Source: Pseudomonas poae
Lineage (GTDB): Bacteria > Pseudomonadota > Gammaproteobacteria > Pseudomonadales > Pseudomonadaceae
Reading direction: 5' to 3'
Assembly (NCBI GenBank): GCA_004000515.1
Contig: CP034537.1
Coordinates: 6,469,501 to 6,533,500, forward strand
DNA: 64,000 nucleotides
Part shown: positions 9,874 through 19,446 of the stretch, one piece after another
Layout: each line of letters begins with the position of its first letter
Numbering within the stretch: position 1 is the first letter of the stretch
The notes under the pieces: generated by a model
Told to the model about the DNA's origin: nothing
Databases searched by the model: none
What the model saw: the letters and a program-made list of their open reading frames with translations, nothing else
Program-made: the position numbers and the translations under genes

Positions 9874-11448
9874 CTACATGGAAATTGCTCCGGGCCTTCC
9901 GGGCTCTACGGCAAATGACTTGAGGGTCGACACCGTGGCGGTAGGATCACGCGGATCGGTGATCACCCGAAAGTGCGTCAGCATCTTCTGCTCTGCGATC
10001 TCCACCGACACGTACCCACGCTTACGGCTGTCGAAAAACTGCACATGGGGGTTGAGCGGCAGCAGCGCCTTGAATGCCTCGAAGGGTGGACCATCGGACG
10101 TGACAGACGACCCTACAAACTCGGTAGCGACAATCGGCGAGTCCAGGTCATTGGCGTCAGCGTGCAAGTCCGTGGTCCAGAACGAATGGATATCGCCGCC
10201 CCAGAACACCGGATTCTTCAGCTGCCGGCGCTGAATGGACGCCAGCATCCGTTCACGGTTGGCCATGTAGCCATCCCAACCATCGGTCCAGCGCCCGGGC
10301 TTGTGATTGGTCAGGTCACGCTGGTTCAGCGGCGCCACCAACAAGTCCTGGGCAATCACGTTCCATTGCGCCTTTGACTCGGCAAACCCGCGATCCAGCC
10401 AGGCCTCCTGCTCCCAACCGAGCATGGTGCGGCGAGGGTCGCGCAAGTCGCTGCAGGTGTTGTCGGCGATATACCCCTGGTGGCTACCATTGGCCAGGAT
10501 GCACGGTTGTTCGGAGCGATATTGCCGACCGTCGAGCACATGAAAACGTGCGAGTCGGCCGTAGTCCAAACGCCGATAAATACGCATGTCCGGCCCCTTG
10601 GGCACGCTGCTGGCTCGCAGTGGCATGTGTTCGTAAAACGCCTGGTAGGCCGCCGCCCGCTGCTGGAGAAACTGTGCCACCGGAATCTTCGGATCCTGGG
10701 ACCACTGGTTGGCATAGTCGTTTTGCACCTCGTGATCGTCCCAGGTGGCCACACTGGGCGCAGCCGCGTGCAACGCCTGCAAATCCGGATCGGTTTTGTA
10801 CAGCGCGTAGCGGTTGCGGTAGTCCCTCAGGCTCACCGCATTACCACTGCCATGGGAACGAAACACCTTGCCAGACTCCGGCGCAAAGGAGCTGTCGTAG
10901 ATATAGTCACCGAGGAAAAACACCAGGTCGGGCTGCTCGGCCGCCAGGTGGCGATAGGCACTGAAGTAACCGCGCTCCCAGTGCGAGCACGACACAAACC
11001 CCACCCGCGCCGACACCATGGCCTGCACCGGCGGCGTCGTGCGCGCCTGGCCCACAGGGCTTTGCGCGCCAAGGCCGTCGAACTGATACCAGTACGGCCG
11101 ACCGGCATCCAGCCCCGCCACTTCGACATGCACGGAATGCGCAAAGCGCTCCGTCGCCATCACCTCGCCCTGCCTGACGATGCGCGTCATCGCTGCATCG
11201 CTGGCCACTCGCCAACGTACCGGCACCGCGCGACGCAAGCCGCCACGGCCATCGGCGTCATTGAACAATGGCGCCAGTCGGGTCCAGATCACAAAACCAT
11301 CGGGCAGTGGATCTCCGGAAGCCACGCCGAGCGTGAACGGATAATCCACCCCGGCACTGCGCGCAAACGGGCTGAGGATCGAGAACGCGCCAGCCACCGC
11401 CAGCCCCGTGAGGATCCGTCGGCGGTCATGGTCCACCGCGCCGCTCAT
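9874..11448 (-). CDS. phoD: alkaline phosphatase D family protein
   Basis: A 524-residue PhoD-like phosphodiesterase/phosphatase exported folded to the periplasm. The N-terminus DHDRRRILTGLAVAGAFSILSPFARSA is a twin-arginine signal. The N-terminal beta domain follows (FTLGVASGDPLPDGFVIWTRL). The catalytic PhoD domain then has GFVSCSHWERGYFSAYRHLA, FFLGDYIYDSS, WDDHEVQNDYAN and FWGGDIHSFW, which carry the Ca/Fe ligands. The start ATG overlaps the stop of the upstream GNAT gene as ATGA, so the two form one operon. The frame is intact. Confidence 0.92.
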   Translation of the reverse strand: MSGAVDHDRRRILTGLAVAGAFSILSPFARSAGVDYPFTLGVASGDPLPDGFVIWTRLAPLFNDADGRGGLRRAVPVRWRVASDAAMTRIVRQGEVMATERFAHSVHVEVAGLDAGRPYWYQFDGLGAQSPVGQARTTPPVQAMVSARVGFVSCSHWERGYFSAYRHLAAEQPDLVFFLGDYIYDSSFAPESGKVFRSHGSGNAVSLRDYRNRYALYKTDPDLQALHAAAPSVATWDDHEVQNDYANQWSQDPKIPVAQFLQQRAAAYQAFYEHMPLRASSVPKGPDMRIYRRLDYGRLARFHVLDGRQYRSEQPCILANGSHQGYIADNTCSDLRDPRRTMLGWEQEAWLDRGFAESKAQWNVIAQDLLVAPLNQRDLTNHKPGRWTDGWDGYMANRERMLASIQRRQLKNPVFWGGDIHSFWTTDLHADANDLDSPIVATEFVGSSVTSDGPPFEAFKALLPLNPHVQFFDSRKRGYVSVEIAEQKMLTHFRVITDPRDPTATVSTLKSFAVEPGRPGAISM

Positions 11449-11999
11449 ACGCGGCGTTCCCAGTCTTCACGTACCACGGCGAACCCCAACAGGTCTTCGA
11501 ATACCCCGTTCTTGAGAAACGCTTCGCGCATGCAGCCCTCAAAGCGCAGGCCGATTTTCTCCATCACCCGCGCCGACTCCTTGTTACGCCCGAAGCATTG
11601 GCTGCCGATGCGTTGCAGGCCCAACTCGGTGAAGCCGAAGTCCGTCACGGCACTGGCCGCCTCGGCAGCGTAGCCCTGGTTACGGCAGTGCGCTGCCACC
11701 CAGCCACCCAAGTGGCCATAGCGATGCCGAGGGTTGAGCCGCAGGCTGACGATGCCGACCAACTCGCCACTCGCATGCTCATGCATGCCCAGGCTGAGCA
11801 ATTCACCCGCACGATATTTCGCCTCCATCGCATCAATAAAAACCTGTGCGGTTTCCAGCGTGTAGGGCGATGGAATATTCGCCGTGTTGTCGGCGATTTT
11901 CGGCCCGTTGGCGAGGCCGGAAAGTGCCTCGGCCTGGCCCATTTCCAGCGCGCGCAATAGTAGTCGCGCAGTCGATAAATGCGGCAGTGAATGACTCAT
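11445..11999 (-). CDS. GNAT family N-acetyltransferase (RimJ/RimL type)
   Basis: A 184-residue acetyl-CoA-dependent N-acetyltransferase. It starts TARLLLRAL. The acetyl-CoA pocket region is GGWVAAHCRNQGYAAEAASAVTDFGFTELGLQRIGSQCFGRNKESARVMEKIGLRFEGCMREAF, the classic Acetyltransf_3 layout. It is coupled to phoD by a 4-bp overlap. The substrate is unknown. The frame is intact. Confidence 0.88.
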   Translation of the reverse strand: MSHSLPHLSTARLLLRALEMGQAEALSGLANGPKIADNTANIPSPYTLETAQVFIDAMEAKYRAGELLSLGMHEHASGELVGIVSLRLNPRHRYGHLGGWVAAHCRNQGYAAEAASAVTDFGFTELGLQRIGSQCFGRNKESARVMEKIGLRFEGCMREAFLKNGVFEDLLGFAVVREDWERRV

Positions 12000-12125
12000 T
12001 CCCGGGGGCCCTCGATGTAAAGTTTTCGAGAATGTACCGTGGGTGTTTCAATTTCATTACGTCATAAAACTGCAAGGTAAATCTCCTGAAAGACGCGTCC
12101 TAGAGCCCTCAAAACGTCAATTATT

Positions 12126-12154
12126 GTTAACCAATCGGTCATTTTTGGTTGTTA
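12126..12154. promoter_or_regulatory. dyad upstream of the exbD-tonB operon
   Basis: The arms TTAACCAA (12127-12134) and TTGGTTGTTA (12145-12154) form an inverted repeat 36 bp before the exbD start. It is a candidate operator. I see no recognisable Fur box. Confidence 0.3.
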
Positions 12155-12189
12155 GCGTGTCGCCCCTAATTCAACGACGGGGTAGCGGA

Positions 12190-12597
12190 ATGAGAACCTG
12201 GGATGAACCCAAGAAACGCAAGGCACACATCGAACTGATCCCAATGATCGACGTGATGATGTTCCTCCTGGTGTTTTTCGTACTCGTGAGCCTGAACGTG
12301 ATTCCCGCGCTCGGCATGAAGACCCAATTGCCTAGCGCCAGCAGCTCGCAACAACTCAAGCCGCAGAACAAATTCATCCTGACCCTGGGCCTGGAAGGCC
12401 AACTGCAACTGGATGGCAAAGACCTTACGGTCGACGCCCTGGTACCGGCGCTGAAGGCAGCAGAGAAGCCCGATACCAAGTCGACGATCATCGTCAACAG
12501 CGACAAGGGCGTAGAAGTTTCGCGCCTGGTGGAAGTGATGGACACCCTGCGCCTGGGTGGCTTCACCTCCGTGTCCATTGCCACGCGTAAGTCCTGA
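12190..12597 (+). CDS. exbD: ExbD/TolR family biopolymer transport protein
   Basis: 135 residues. One N-terminal membrane helix (IELIPMIDVMMFLLVFFVLVSLNVI) carries the proton-path Asp of the ExbD family (PMIDVM), followed by a periplasmic domain ending VMDTLRLGGFTSVSIATRKS. With ExbB it forms the proton-driven motor energising TonB. It is the first gene of a four-gene operon. The ATG at 12190 places the membrane helix normally; the open frame upstream has no good start. The frame is intact. Confidence 0.9.
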   Translation: MRTWDEPKKRKAHIELIPMIDVMMFLLVFFVLVSLNVIPALGMKTQLPSASSSQQLKPQNKFILTLGLEGQLQLDGKDLTVDALVPALKAAEKPDTKSTIIVNSDKGVEVSRLVEVMDTLRLGGFTSVSIATRKS

Positions 12598-12599
12598 TC

Positions 12600-13328
12600 A
12601 TGTATGTCCTGTTTCGTGCGCGTCGGCTGCTGGGCAGTGTCCCGGCCCTGATCGCCCTGGTGCTGATTGCACTGGGTATCCATTCCCAAACCCTCAAAGT
12701 CGAGCCGGTGTATGACGAGTCGGCGGTCGAGTTGGCGTTGGTCGAACCCGAGCCGGAAGTGATCCCGGAGCCGGTGGTTGAACAAGAGCCGCCACCGCCG
12801 GTGATCGAGGATGAAGAGGCCGAGCCAGCCCCGCCTCCGCCGCCGCCCAAGCCACTGCCAAAACCCAAACCCGAGCCCAAGCCAAAACCTGTGCCCAAGC
12901 CGGTGGTGGCCAAGCCGACACCGACGCCGACACCGCCACCTGTGGCTGCCAAACCGGCACCTGCCGCCGTGGCCCAGACCGCCCCGACACCTGCACCGCC
13001 CGCGCCGCCAAAGGTCGACGGCCAGGCGCTGGAAGGCGGTTACCTCAAGGGTTTGCGCAACGAGTTGGACACCTACAAGCAATACCCCACCGGACGCCAA
13101 GCCTCCCTCGAACGCCCAAGCGGCGAGGTCGTGGTCTGGTTACTGGTAGACCGCCAGGGTCGCGTTCTGGACTCCGGCTTACAAACCCAGGCGTCAAGCA
13201 TGTTGCTCAACCGGGCAGCCACCAACAGCTTGCGTCGTATCAAGCAAGTCAAGCCGTTCCCCGAGCAAGCCTTCGGGGGGCGCAATGAGCAGCGCTTCAC
13301 CGCCACCTTCAACTACAGCGTGCAATAA
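12600..13328 (+). CDS. tonB: energy transducer TonB
   Basis: A 242-residue TonB-family protein. A single N-terminal helix (LLGSVPALIALVLIALGIHS) is followed by a long Pro/Glu/Lys-rich spacer of EPEPE and PKPKP repeats (about residues 50-135) that spans the periplasm. The C-terminal TonB domain contains YPTGRQASLERPSGEVVVWLLVDRQGRVLDSGLQTQASSMLLNRAA. It starts 2 bp after exbD stops. It couples ExbBD energy to the receptor encoded next. Confidence 0.92.
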   Translation: MYVLFRARRLLGSVPALIALVLIALGIHSQTLKVEPVYDESAVELALVEPEPEVIPEPVVEQEPPPPVIEDEEAEPAPPPPPPKPLPKPKPEPKPKPVPKPVVAKPTPTPTPPPVAAKPAPAAVAQTAPTPAPPAPPKVDGQALEGGYLKGLRNELDTYKQYPTGRQASLERPSGEVVVWLLVDRQGRVLDSGLQTQASSMLLNRAATNSLRRIKQVKPFPEQAFGGRNEQRFTATFNYSVQ

Positions 13329-13349
13329 GCACCCGACACCAGGACGACA

Positions 13350-15632
13350 GTGATGAGGTTCACACGGATTCATCTGGCACTCGTTGCCGCAAGCATGGGC
13401 CATGGAATGGTCATGGCAGACACCAGCGACAGCGACGTCGGCACGATTGGGGTTCAGGGCAAGGCCACGGCAGGTGGCGGCTACATGGTGCAAGAAGAAA
13501 GCATCAAGGGCCGCTCCACCGTGACCAAGGAAGCGCTGGATAAACAAACCGCCACCGGTAACGCGATCGACAAGCTCAAGTACACCCCGGGCCTGAACAT
13601 CTCCAGCGAAGACAACACCGGTCTGTCGGGCTTCCGTTTCACCATGCGCGGCCTCAACTCCGACCAAGTGGGCATGTCGGTAGACGGTATGCCGATCAAC
13701 GACTCCGGCAACTACGCGTTGTATTCAAACCTGCTGGGCGACCCGGAAAACATCGACCAGATCTTCGTCACCCAGGGCTCATCCGAAGCCGACGGCCCGC
13801 ACATCGGTTCCAGCGGCGGCAACATCGGTATCGTGACGATCCGCCCCACCAAAGAAACCGGTGCGTTCGTCAAACAGGTGATGGGCAGCAACGCCACCCG
13901 CAAGACCTTTGCGCGCCTGAACACCGGTGAAGTCAACGGCCTGAGCAACTGGCTGTCGGTGTCCCATACCGAAGGTGACATGTGGCGCGGCTCGGGTGCC
14001 GTGCGTGCAGACAAGGTGGAGTGGAACAGCTTCTTCGATGCCGGCAACGGCAACACTGCCAACCTGATCCTCAAGTACCACGAGCAGGACAACAACAGTT
14101 ACAGCCAGTTGACCAAGGCCCAGTACCAGCAGAATGGCCGCAAGTACGACCCCTACCCAGCCACCCCGACCGTGGGCAGCAACGGCAAGGTCAACAGCTA
14201 CTACGCCCTGGCGCAGAACCCGTTCCAAACCTTTACCGGCGTACTCAACACCCAGTTCAAGCTGGCCGATAACCTGGCCCTCTCCGTCATCCCGTATTAC
14301 TACTGGGGCAACGGCAGCGGCGTAGGCTCCTCCAGCTACGCACTCAACCGCGGCTCGAACGCGGGCGGTGTATTCGACCTGAGCAACCTGCCGACCGCCG
14401 CGCAGTACAACGCCGACGGTTCTTCCACGACCGGCGTGTACTACCGCCCTTCCCGTACCCAGACCTGGCGCCCGGGTATCACCACCAAGCTGAACTGGGA
14501 CCTGGACGAACACAGCCTGCAATTCGGCTACTGGTATGAGCGCGCACGCCAAAGCCAGACCCAACCGTTCATTGCGCTCAAGAACAGCGGCAAGCCTAGC
14601 GACACCTGGCCGGATGGCAACGCCGTGGTCGACGCCAACGGCAACACCGTACAAGGTCGCGACCGCTTCACCGTGACCCCGGCGCAAAAAGTCTGGGCCC
14701 AGGACACTTGGTACATCAACCCGGACTGGACCCTGGTGGCGGGCCTCGCCTACATGAACGTCGAGCGTGACGGCACCAACCACGGCAGCCTCACCGAGCA
14801 AGCCGAAAAACGTAACCAGACCTACAACAAGCTGCTGCCCAACGTCGGCCTCAAGTACCAACTGGATGAGCGTGACCAGTTGTTCTACAGCCTGTCGCGC
14901 AACATGCGTATCCCGCAGAACTACGTGCTGTACGACAAGGGCCTGGACTCGATCAACTCCAAGCCCGAAACCAGCTGGAACCACGAGTTGGGCTGGCGCT
15001 TCACCGGTGACGACATGACCGTCGCCGCAACCTTGTTCTACATGCAGTTCAAGGATCGCCAGGTCTCGTCAAAGGATATCAACGGCGACTTCGCCGACAT
15101 CAACGCCGGCTCCGTCAACAACAGCGGTCTGGAACTGGAGTGGAGCGGCCTGCTGCCCAATCACTTCAACTACTACACCTCCTACACCTACACCAAGGCC
15201 GAGCAGCAAGACGACCTGACCGTCTACAACGCAGGAAAAGCGATCCTGTTGCCGACCAGTGGCAAGCAGTTCGCCAACGTGCCGAAAAACATGCTGGCGG
15301 CCAACATCGGGTATGACGACGGGCGCTTCTACGGCACCTTCGGCGGCAAGTACACCAGCAAGCTCTACGGCGACCTGACCAACGACGAAGCGATCTCCGG
15401 GCGCACCGTCTTCAACGCCGGCGCCGGTATCTACCTGCCGGTGGACAAGAAAGTCGTGAAAGACGCGACCCTGCGCCTGAACGTCGACAACCTGTTCGAC
15501 AAGAAGTACCTGGATGGCGTGTACACCACCAAGACCAACTCGGCCACCTACAGCGGTTTCCGCGACGGCGACCCGGCGTACATCGTTGGCCTGGAACGCA
15601 CCGTGACGGTTTCCCTGGAAGCCAATTTCTAA
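13350..15632 (+). CDS. TonB-dependent outer-membrane receptor
   Basis: A 760-residue receptor. Its N-terminal signal peptide ends near MVMADT. The plug domain (about 45-170) has STVTKEALDKQTATGNAIDKLKYTPGLN and FRFTMRGLNSDQVGMSVDGMPIND. A 22-strand barrel ends in the usual aromatic residue (TVSLEANF), with the late motif RLNVDNLFDKKYLDG. It lacks an N-terminal signalling domain, so it is not a FecA-type transducer. The ligand (siderophore, haem, sugar or other) cannot be inferred. It lies between tonB and exbB, implying a dedicated energising system. The frame is intact. Confidence 0.92.
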   Translation: MMRFTRIHLALVAASMGHGMVMADTSDSDVGTIGVQGKATAGGGYMVQEESIKGRSTVTKEALDKQTATGNAIDKLKYTPGLNISSEDNTGLSGFRFTMRGLNSDQVGMSVDGMPINDSGNYALYSNLLGDPENIDQIFVTQGSSEADGPHIGSSGGNIGIVTIRPTKETGAFVKQVMGSNATRKTFARLNTGEVNGLSNWLSVSHTEGDMWRGSGAVRADKVEWNSFFDAGNGNTANLILKYHEQDNNSYSQLTKAQYQQNGRKYDPYPATPTVGSNGKVNSYYALAQNPFQTFTGVLNTQFKLADNLALSVIPYYYWGNGSGVGSSSYALNRGSNAGGVFDLSNLPTAAQYNADGSSTTGVYYRPSRTQTWRPGITTKLNWDLDEHSLQFGYWYERARQSQTQPFIALKNSGKPSDTWPDGNAVVDANGNTVQGRDRFTVTPAQKVWAQDTWYINPDWTLVAGLAYMNVERDGTNHGSLTEQAEKRNQTYNKLLPNVGLKYQLDERDQLFYSLSRNMRIPQNYVLYDKGLDSINSKPETSWNHELGWRFTGDDMTVAATLFYMQFKDRQVSSKDINGDFADINAGSVNNSGLELEWSGLLPNHFNYYTSYTYTKAEQQDDLTVYNAGKAILLPTSGKQFANVPKNMLAANIGYDDGRFYGTFGGKYTSKLYGDLTNDEAISGRTVFNAGAGIYLPVDKKVVKDATLRLNVDNLFDKKYLDGVYTTKTNSATYSGFRDGDPAYIVGLERTVTVSLEANF

Positions 15633-15649
15633 CTGCGAGGTAAGTGAAC

Positions 15650-16297
15650 ATGGACATGAATGTGCTCCACGACATCACCTTCTATGTGATGTACGCCGCG
15701 ATGGCCATCGCCATCTTTATCACCATCGAACGTGGGATCTTCTTCGCCTATGTGCGCCGCCAAGCGCGCGCCCTGACCGAAGTGCTGGGCGCCAATGTGC
15801 ACAGCGAGCGTGACCTGCCAGAAAGCCTGACCCGTCGCGACAGCCTGCCGTTGAGCATGGTGCTGCCGGTATTGGCACAGAAAGCCACCCACGGTTCGCG
15901 CAAGGACCTGGATGACGTGATCGAAACCCAGTACCTGACCACCCGTGCCCCACTGGCCCGCAGCCTGTGGATCATCGAAACCATCACCACTGCAGCGCCA
16001 TTGCTGGGCTTGCTGGGGACCATCCTCGGCATCATCGACACCTTCAAGGCGCTGGCCTCGGCCGGTGTGTCCGACCCAGGCCAGATTTCCGGTGGTATCG
16101 GTACGGCCTTGTTCGCAACCGGCCTGGGGATCGCCATCGCGCTGTTCTGCGTGGTGTTCCACAACTTCTTCCAGGACAGCCTGGAGCGCATCAACGATCA
16201 GTTGAAGATCCTGCTGATCCGCGCTGCCACCGGCGCCCGCGTACAAAGCGAAGTGCCACACCTGGTACCGACACCGCTGCACAGCCGCACCGCGTAA
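15650..16297 (+). CDS. exbB: ExbB/TolQ/MotA proton channel family protein
   Basis: About 215 residues. It has three membrane segments: an N-terminal one (YVMYAAMAIAIFITIERGIFF) and two C-terminal ones (ITTAAPLLGLLGTILGIIDTFKAL and IGTALFATGLGIAIALFCVVFHNFF). The GLLGT and ATGLGIA signatures of ExbB are present. The start is ATG 15650 behind GAGGT. It completes the ExbB-ExbD-TonB complex for the receptor encoded just upstream. A strong terminator follows at 16305. Confidence 0.9.
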   Translation: MDMNVLHDITFYVMYAAMAIAIFITIERGIFFAYVRRQARALTEVLGANVHSERDLPESLTRRDSLPLSMVLPVLAQKATHGSRKDLDDVIETQYLTTRAPLARSLWIIETITTAAPLLGLLGTILGIIDTFKALASAGVSDPGQISGGIGTALFATGLGIAIALFCVVFHNFFQDSLERINDQLKILLIRAATGARVQSEVPHLVPTPLHSRTA

Positions 16298-16304
16298 TCG
16301 TTCA

Positions 16305-16333
16305 GGCGGGCGCGCAATGCGCCCGCCTTTTTT
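16305..16333 (+). terminator. rho-independent terminator of the exbD-exbB operon
   Basis: A GC-rich stem GGCGGGCGC...GCGCCCGCC with a tiny loop and six T lies 8 bp after the exbB stop. Confidence 0.9.
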
Positions 16334-16350
16334 CTCACAAAGAGATCCCT

Positions 16351-17568
16351 ATGCCCATCTCCTTGAAGTTGCGTATCGCAGGCCTCGCCGGCTTGCTCCT
16401 CAGTCCGCTTGCCCAGGCGGACTTTTCAATTGCGGGGTTTGAACTGGTACACACCGTGCCGGTCGACACCGCCCTGGGTACCTCCGATCTGCGCCAGCCA
16501 GGCCCGGTATGGATCGAACTGTTTGACGCGGCCAAAAGCAGTATTGATATCGGCCAGTTCTACGCGGCCGATCACCCCGGCTCGGTGATGGACACCGTGA
16601 TTGAGCACCTTGAAGCCGCCGGTAAACGCGGTGTGAAGATTCGCTTTTGCTCGAAGAAAAAGGCATCAAGCTGTCGGAAGCGTCCACCCTGGAACGCTTG
16701 CGTGCGATCCCCAACCTCACCTTCCGTGTGCTCGCGTATGGGCAACTGAGTGGTGGGATCATCCATGCCAAATACATGGTGGTCGACGGCAAGCAGGCGT
16801 TTGTCGGCAGCCAGAATTTTGATTGGCGTTCGCTGGAACACATCCACGAAACCGGGCTGCGCATCAGCGACCCAACCGTGGTTGGCCAGGTGCAGGCCAT
16901 CTTCAATCAAGACTGGCAAGCCCAGGCCGCCCTTGCCGAGAACAAACCCGTGCCGCTGCCCGTCGCTGGCACGGAACCGCCACGCACCGGCAATTACCTG
17001 GTCGCCAGCCCGCAACGCTACAACCCGCCGGGCGTCGGTGATTCACAGCTGGAACTGCCACGCCTTCTCGGCGAGGCGAAAAAGGAAGTGCGCGTGCAAT
17101 TGCTGGACTATGCACCGCTGTCCTACGGGCCAGACCGAACGCGTCCGTACTACGCGGTGATCGATAATGCCGTGCGCGCAGCCGCAGCGCGTGGCGTGTC
17201 GATCAAGCTGATGGTGTCCAACTGGAACACTGACAAACTCGAACTGCCCTACCTCAAGAGCTTGGCCGTACTGCCCAACGTGCAGGTCAAAATTGTCACG
17301 CTGCCCGAAGCCAAGCAAGGGTTTATCCCTTATGCGCGGGTGATCCACAGCAAGACAATGGAAGTTGATGGGCAAGTGGCCTGGATCGGCACCAGCAACT
17401 GGCTGGGCGGTTACCTGGATAACTCACGCAACCTTGAGGTGGTGATGCACAACGAACCGATGGCCAAACGTGTGGGGGGAATTGCACGAGCAACTGTGGG
17501 ATGGGCCTTACGCCAAAGCCTTGAATGCCATAGATGAATACCCCGCACCTCACCCCGGACAGCCTTGA
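16351..17568 (+). CDS. phospholipase D-like protein, two frame breaks
   Basis: A secreted PLD-superfamily phosphodiesterase, ~405 residues when restored. The signal peptide ends at LLSPLAQA. The two HKD motifs are IHAKYMVVDGKQAFVGSQNFDW and IHSKTMEVDGQVAWIGTSNW, the paired active site. A missing T near 16645 and an extra G near 17473 break the frame; restoring both gives KIRFLLEEKGIKLS and KRVGELHEQLWDGPYAKALNAID, ending at 17568. It follows the exbB terminator, so it has its own promoter. The substrate may be lipid or nucleic acid. Confidence 0.82.
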
Positions 17569-17663
17569 CGCTTTGCACCTGAGTAATGGTGGTGTGTGGA
17601 AATGTTTCTGACGTTTCGGTCAGAAACTTCTTACTCACCACCTGCAAAGGAATGCCTCTAGCA

Positions 17664-19403
17664 ATGCACTTTCCACTCAAGCAACTGGCTGCGGCCACCC
17701 TGTTCGCCGTCGGCCTTTCGGCTGTCACCATGCCCGCCTTCGCCACTATCACCCCAGATCAAAGTGCGGCGATTCTCAAGAGCTTCAACGAAACTTCTGT
17801 CACGGATTTCCGGGGTTTCCTAGGTACCCTGGCCAAGGGCGACCTGGGCAAAACCAGCGACGTGGGCCCGGCGATCAGCGCCTTTCTCGACAACAAAACC
17901 TTGAGCGCCGACCAGCAAAACGAAATCAATCGACTGCTGGGCATTTACACACGGGTGAAGTACGGCAAGGCCGCCACCGAAACCCTGCGCGAGCTGGTGG
18001 AAATCCCGACGTTCAACGTCGACGGCCTGCCCCAGTACAAGAACCCGGAATTCCTCAAGATCGCCGGCAAGATCCAGGACCTGGCCAAAGCCTTCAACCT
18101 GAACTTCCGCAATATCGATAACCGCGTGTACGAAATCTCCCTGGAAGGCAACGGCGATGAAGTCGTCGGCATCCACGCCCACGCCGACGTGGTGCCGGTG
18201 ACACCGGAAAACTGGGTGCTGAAGGATGGCACCAAACTCGACCCGTTCAAGGTCACGCTGATTGGCGACCGCATGTACGGCCGTGGCACTGAGGATGACA
18301 AGAACGGCATCGTCGTGGCGATGTATGCCATGAAGGTCATCAAGGAAGAGAAGCTGCCGCTGGCGCGCACGTTCAAGTTGCTGGTGGACACCACCGAGGA
18401 AACCTCCGGCGACGCGATCCCTTACTACTTCGAACACAACCCGACGCCGCAGTACAACCTGGCGCTGGATGGCGGCTACCCGGTGGTGATTGCCGAAAAA
18501 GGCTACGGCACCGTCATGGCCACCTTCCCGCGCCGCAAAGGTGAAGGCAAAGGCGCAGAAATCATTTCGATGACCGGCGGCATGGCGACCAACCAGATTC
18601 CGTCGGCGTCGGTGGCGACGTTCGTGAGCGACAAGCCTGCAGAATTGGCCGCCAGCCTGCAAAATGCCGGCGCGGAATACGTCAAGGCCAACGGCGCTGA
18701 TTTCGAAGTGGCGGCCAAGGTGGTCGGCAAAGAGGTCAAGCTGACGGTGACCGGTGTTTCAGCGCACTCCTCCGAACCGGAGTCCGGGGTGAACCCGGTC
18801 TCGCGCATGCTGGAGTTGATCCACAGCGTTGATGGCAAGATCGCCCTCAAGCACAACCACATCACCGATGCGGCACGTTACGCCTCCGACAACTGGGGCC
18901 TGGATTACCTGGGCGGCAAATTGGGCGTGGGCTTCTCCGATGCGTTCATGGGGCCGCTGACCACGTCGCTGACGTTTGTCGGGCTGGATGACAAGGCCTT
19001 CAAGCTGGCCGTGAACCTGCGGGTGCCGAAGGGCAAGTCCCCGGAAAAACTCAAAGCCGAGATTGCCGAGAAACTGAGCGCCTGGGACAAGAAATCCAAG
19101 GTCAAGGTGGACTTCACGTACTCGGTCGCAGAACCGATGTACCGCAATCCGGAAGGCGAATGGGTGAAGGCGCTGTTGGCAGTGGCCAGTGAAAACCTGG
19201 GCATGGAACATAAGTTCGGTACTTCAGCCGGCGCAACCTCGGTGCATGAACTGCCCAATGGCGTGCAGTTCGGCCTGGCGCGCCCGGAAGTAAAATATAC
19301 CGGGCACACCGACAATGAGTTCAAGACGGTGGACCAGTTCCTGCTGGACTTGCAGATCGTCACTGAAATGATGGGCCGTGTGGGGCAGTTGCCAAAGCTC
19401 TGA
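17664..19403 (+). CDS. M20 family metallopeptidase (dipeptidase, PepV-like)
   Basis: About 579 residues with an N-terminal signal peptide (LAAATLFAVGLSAVTMPAFA), so it is periplasmic. Zinc-ligand motifs of clan MH are all present: GIHAHADVVPV (His, Asp), GRGTEDDKNG (bridging Asp), DTTEETSG (catalytic Glu and ligand Glu) and TGHTDNEF (last His). The ATG at 17664 has AAAGGA at a normal distance; the ATG at 17652 is too close to that site. The frame is intact. A terminator hairpin follows. Confidence 0.87.
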   Translation: MHFPLKQLAAATLFAVGLSAVTMPAFATITPDQSAAILKSFNETSVTDFRGFLGTLAKGDLGKTSDVGPAISAFLDNKTLSADQQNEINRLLGIYTRVKYGKAATETLRELVEIPTFNVDGLPQYKNPEFLKIAGKIQDLAKAFNLNFRNIDNRVYEISLEGNGDEVVGIHAHADVVPVTPENWVLKDGTKLDPFKVTLIGDRMYGRGTEDDKNGIVVAMYAMKVIKEEKLPLARTFKLLVDTTEETSGDAIPYYFEHNPTPQYNLALDGGYPVVIAEKGYGTVMATFPRRKGEGKGAEIISMTGGMATNQIPSASVATFVSDKPAELAASLQNAGAEYVKANGADFEVAAKVVGKEVKLTVTGVSAHSSEPESGVNPVSRMLELIHSVDGKIALKHNHITDAARYASDNWGLDYLGGKLGVGFSDAFMGPLTTSLTFVGLDDKAFKLAVNLRVPKGKSPEKLKAEIAEKLSAWDKKSKVKVDFTYSVAEPMYRNPEGEWVKALLAVASENLGMEHKFGTSAGATSVHELPNGVQFGLARPEVKYTGHTDNEFKTVDQFLLDLQIVTEMMGRVGQLPKL

Positions 19404-19423
19404 TCCACGCCGTGATGTAAAGG

Positions 19424-19444
19424 AGCCCGCCGCAATGGCGGGCT
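19424..19444. terminator. hairpin between convergent genes
   Basis: The stem AGCCCGCC / GGCGGGCT with a 5-nt loop, followed by CTTC, separates the M20 peptidase gene from the convergent reductase gene. The T-run is poor, so termination is probable but not certain. Confidence 0.6.
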
Positions 19445-19446
19445 CT

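Noticed and set aside
13350..15632. FecA-type transducing receptor
   Set aside because: There is no N-terminal signalling domain between signal peptide and plug, and no sigma/anti-sigma pair next to it.
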